The notes under the pieces were generated by a model. The model was not told where the DNA came from. It made no database searches and worked only from the letters and a program-made list of their open reading frames with translations. 64,000 bases of DNA from CAZEMR01 sp964513465 (GTDB taxonomy: Bacteria > Bacteroidota > Ignavibacteria > Kapaibacteriales > UBA2268): the NCBI GenBank assembly GCA_964513465.1, contig CAZEMR010000004.1, forward strand, positions 1-64,000, in the 5' to 3' direction. The position numbers were made by a program, and so were the translations under genes. This document shows, piece by piece, positions 63,114 to 64,000 of this stretch (positions are counted from its first letter, which is position 1; each line of letters starts with the position of its first letter).

Positions 63114-63572
63114 ATGAAAAAATATTTGTCAATTGTCGCGCTTTCAATTTTTTTGTTCGGCTGTCATGAATTAGTTGAAGAAAAGAAGATTGTTGATGAT
63201 TTTTATCTCGTTGCCGTTGATTCCAGGGAAGATGCAATAGTTTCAATTAAGGCGGGTGACAGCGATAATTATATCGGGCTGACTCATCCTGTAATTGTTG
63301 CATATGGATTCAGTAATAATTATTTATTTATGAAGCATATTCCGGTTTCTTATATCGAGTATACTGAAGATTTTGGTCCCGATCAATTCAATTATTATAT
63401 ATTGAGGCACTCAGAAAAAATAGATGAATATAATTTTGAAAAATTTCTCTTGGGTCCGCTTAATTATTCCGATTTTATTGATTTCTGTGAATCCATTGGG
63501 ATTGATCCGGATGACATATTTAAAAATAAATATGGCGCGGATTACTGCAAGTCATTTCCTGGATTATTATGA
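63114..63572 (+). CDS. AT-rich small lipoprotein, possibly DUF3997-like
   Basis: A 152-residue protein with a lipoprotein signal peptide (lipobox LFGC, Cys17). The mature part is acidic and rich in Tyr, Asp, Ile and Asn (DDFYLVAVDSREDAIVS, IGLTHPVIVAYGFSNNYLF). The pattern recalls the DUF3997 family, but this is uncertain. The gene is clearly more AT-rich than its neighbours and uses many A/T-ending codons, which may mean recent acquisition. The ATG at 63114 has GAGGTG just upstream; a GTG at 63108 is part of that ribosome-binding site. It is monocistronic. Confidence 0.7.
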   Translation: MKKYLSIVALSIFLFGCHELVEEKKIVDDFYLVAVDSREDAIVSIKAGDSDNYIGLTHPVIVAYGFSNNYLFMKHIPVSYIEYTEDFGPDQFNYYILRHSEKIDEYNFEKFLLGPLNYSDFIDFCESIGIDPDDIFKNKYGADYCKSFPGLL

Positions 63573-63596
63573 TTTTCTGATTTCTTTAAATAAAAA

Positions 63597-63624
63597 AAGC
63601 CCCGGACTTAATTGCCCGGGGCTT
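63597..63624 (-). terminator. Terminator of the T9SS gene at the right edge
   Basis: AAGCCCCGG (63597-63605) pairs with CCGGGGCTT (63616-63624) around a 10-nt loop. On the minus strand seven Ts follow. It lies 24 bp past the stop at 63648 and 25 bp past the convergent stop at 63572. Confidence 0.85.
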
Positions 63625-63647
63625 GATTTATCTATGCTGCAAGCGGC

Positions 63648-64000
63648 TTATTTGACGAGGACAATCTGTTTTGTCATCGTGTAGCCGGCTGCGCGCATGG
63701 TCATGAAGTATGTACCCGAAGAGAGGTTCATATCGCGTGCATTGAGTTCGAACTCGTTAACGCCGGCATTTGCATCGCCGTCGTATACTGTTCCGATAAC
63801 GCGGCCGTTAACGTCGGTCAGCGTAATCGTTACGTGAGTCGAATATGCCGCAGCGAACTTCACTGTGGTAGCTTCGTGGAACGGGTTCGGTGTATTCGAG
63901 ATAAGTGCGAATCCGCCGGTAACCGGTTCTTCAACGCTGGTGTTGTTGGATTTGGTTACGGTCACAACCGAGGCATCGGACATAACGGAACCGCACTGGT
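63648..64000 (-). CDS. C-terminal end of a T9SS-secreted protein (partial)
   Basis: The reading frame is open to the right edge, so this is the last ~117 residues of a longer protein. The final ~85 residues form a T9SS type A sorting domain: ISNTPNPFHEATTVKF, then VTITLTDVNGRVIGTVYDG, LSSGTYFMTMRAAG and the end TKQIVLVK. It closely resembles the sorting domain of the protein at 3328-9666 (TPNPF/VPNPF; MTKQIVLVK/MTQEVVLIK). The function of the main part cannot be known from here. Its terminator is at 63597-63624. Confidence 0.85.
   Translation of the reverse strand, partial: QCGSVMSDASVVTVTKSNNTSVEEPVTGGFALISNTPNPFHEATTVKFAAAYSTHVTITLTDVNGRVIGTVYDGDANAGVNEFELNARDMNLSSGTYFMTMRAAGYTMTKQIVLVK

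Noticed and set aside
1..64000. CRISPR arrays, prophage, insertion sequences, rRNA genes
   Set aside because: No regularly spaced direct repeats, no transposase, integrase or phage genes, and no rRNA sequence were seen.

Overview
The window looks like chromosome from a member of the Bacteroidota/FCB group, close in character to Kapabacteria or Ignavibacteria (inference). Three things support this. At least seven loci carry type IX secretion (T9SS) C-terminal sorting domains of the 'PNP.. GxY' type. Four intergenic regions hold promoters of the Bacteroidota form TTTG-N18-20-TAnnTTTG. Shine-Dalgarno sequences are weak or absent before many genes. The coding DNA is moderately GC-rich and the intergenic DNA is AT-rich. 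There is no phage, integrase, transposase or CRISPR array.

Layout. 1-3.3 kb: the end of an Omp85-type outer-membrane barrel gene, then lgt and yifB. 3.3-21.6 kb: three giant secreted proteins read leftward. The two outer ones are paralogues (cohesin-like, LamG, dockerin-like and Ig-like modules, T9SS sorting domain). The middle one is a repeat protein without a sorting domain. One LamG domain of the 2322-residue protein is interrupted by about 287 residues that resemble flagellar hook protein FlgE domain D2. 22-29.4 kb: housekeeping genes dapA, a SpoIIE-type phosphatase, pth, rplY, prs, tRNA-Gln, trmB, a secreted LRR protein and an MlaE permease. 29.5-33.8 kb: a tandem pair of gingipain-like T9SS proteins, the first broken by two in-frame stops. 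34-38.6 kb: a tocopherol-cyclase-like protein, a palindromic miniature element and nrdJ (B12-dependent ribonucleotide reductase).

38.6-39.2 kb is a 597-bp intergenic region with five DnaA boxes plus one near-match, all in one orientation within 141 bp. It is a candidate replication origin or DnaA-controlled nrdJ promoter. 39.2-50.6 kb: PAP2 phosphatase, LolD-type ATPase, a large LamG/lectin/Ig-repeat T9SS protein, an ECF sigma factor with a membrane partner that ends in a barrel-like domain, a cytoplasmic LRR protein, an M1 aminopeptidase, a small zinc ribbon and a SprA-related putative metalloprotease. 50.8-57.4 kb: a BNR-repeat T9SS protein, then the operon DUF3109-rpoN-pyrD. 57.4-64 kb: a DUF2723 membrane protein, queF-queD, rlmB, an envelope operon (small lipoprotein, cdsA, a 55-residue membrane protein, an NlpC/P60 lipoprotein), an AT-rich lipoprotein gene, and the C-terminus of another T9SS cargo running off the right edge.

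The common theme is the cell surface: lipoprotein maturation and export (lgt, lolD), phospholipid synthesis and transport (cdsA, mlaE, PAP2), peptidoglycan processing, and many T9SS cargo proteins. None of the T9SS machinery itself is encoded here.
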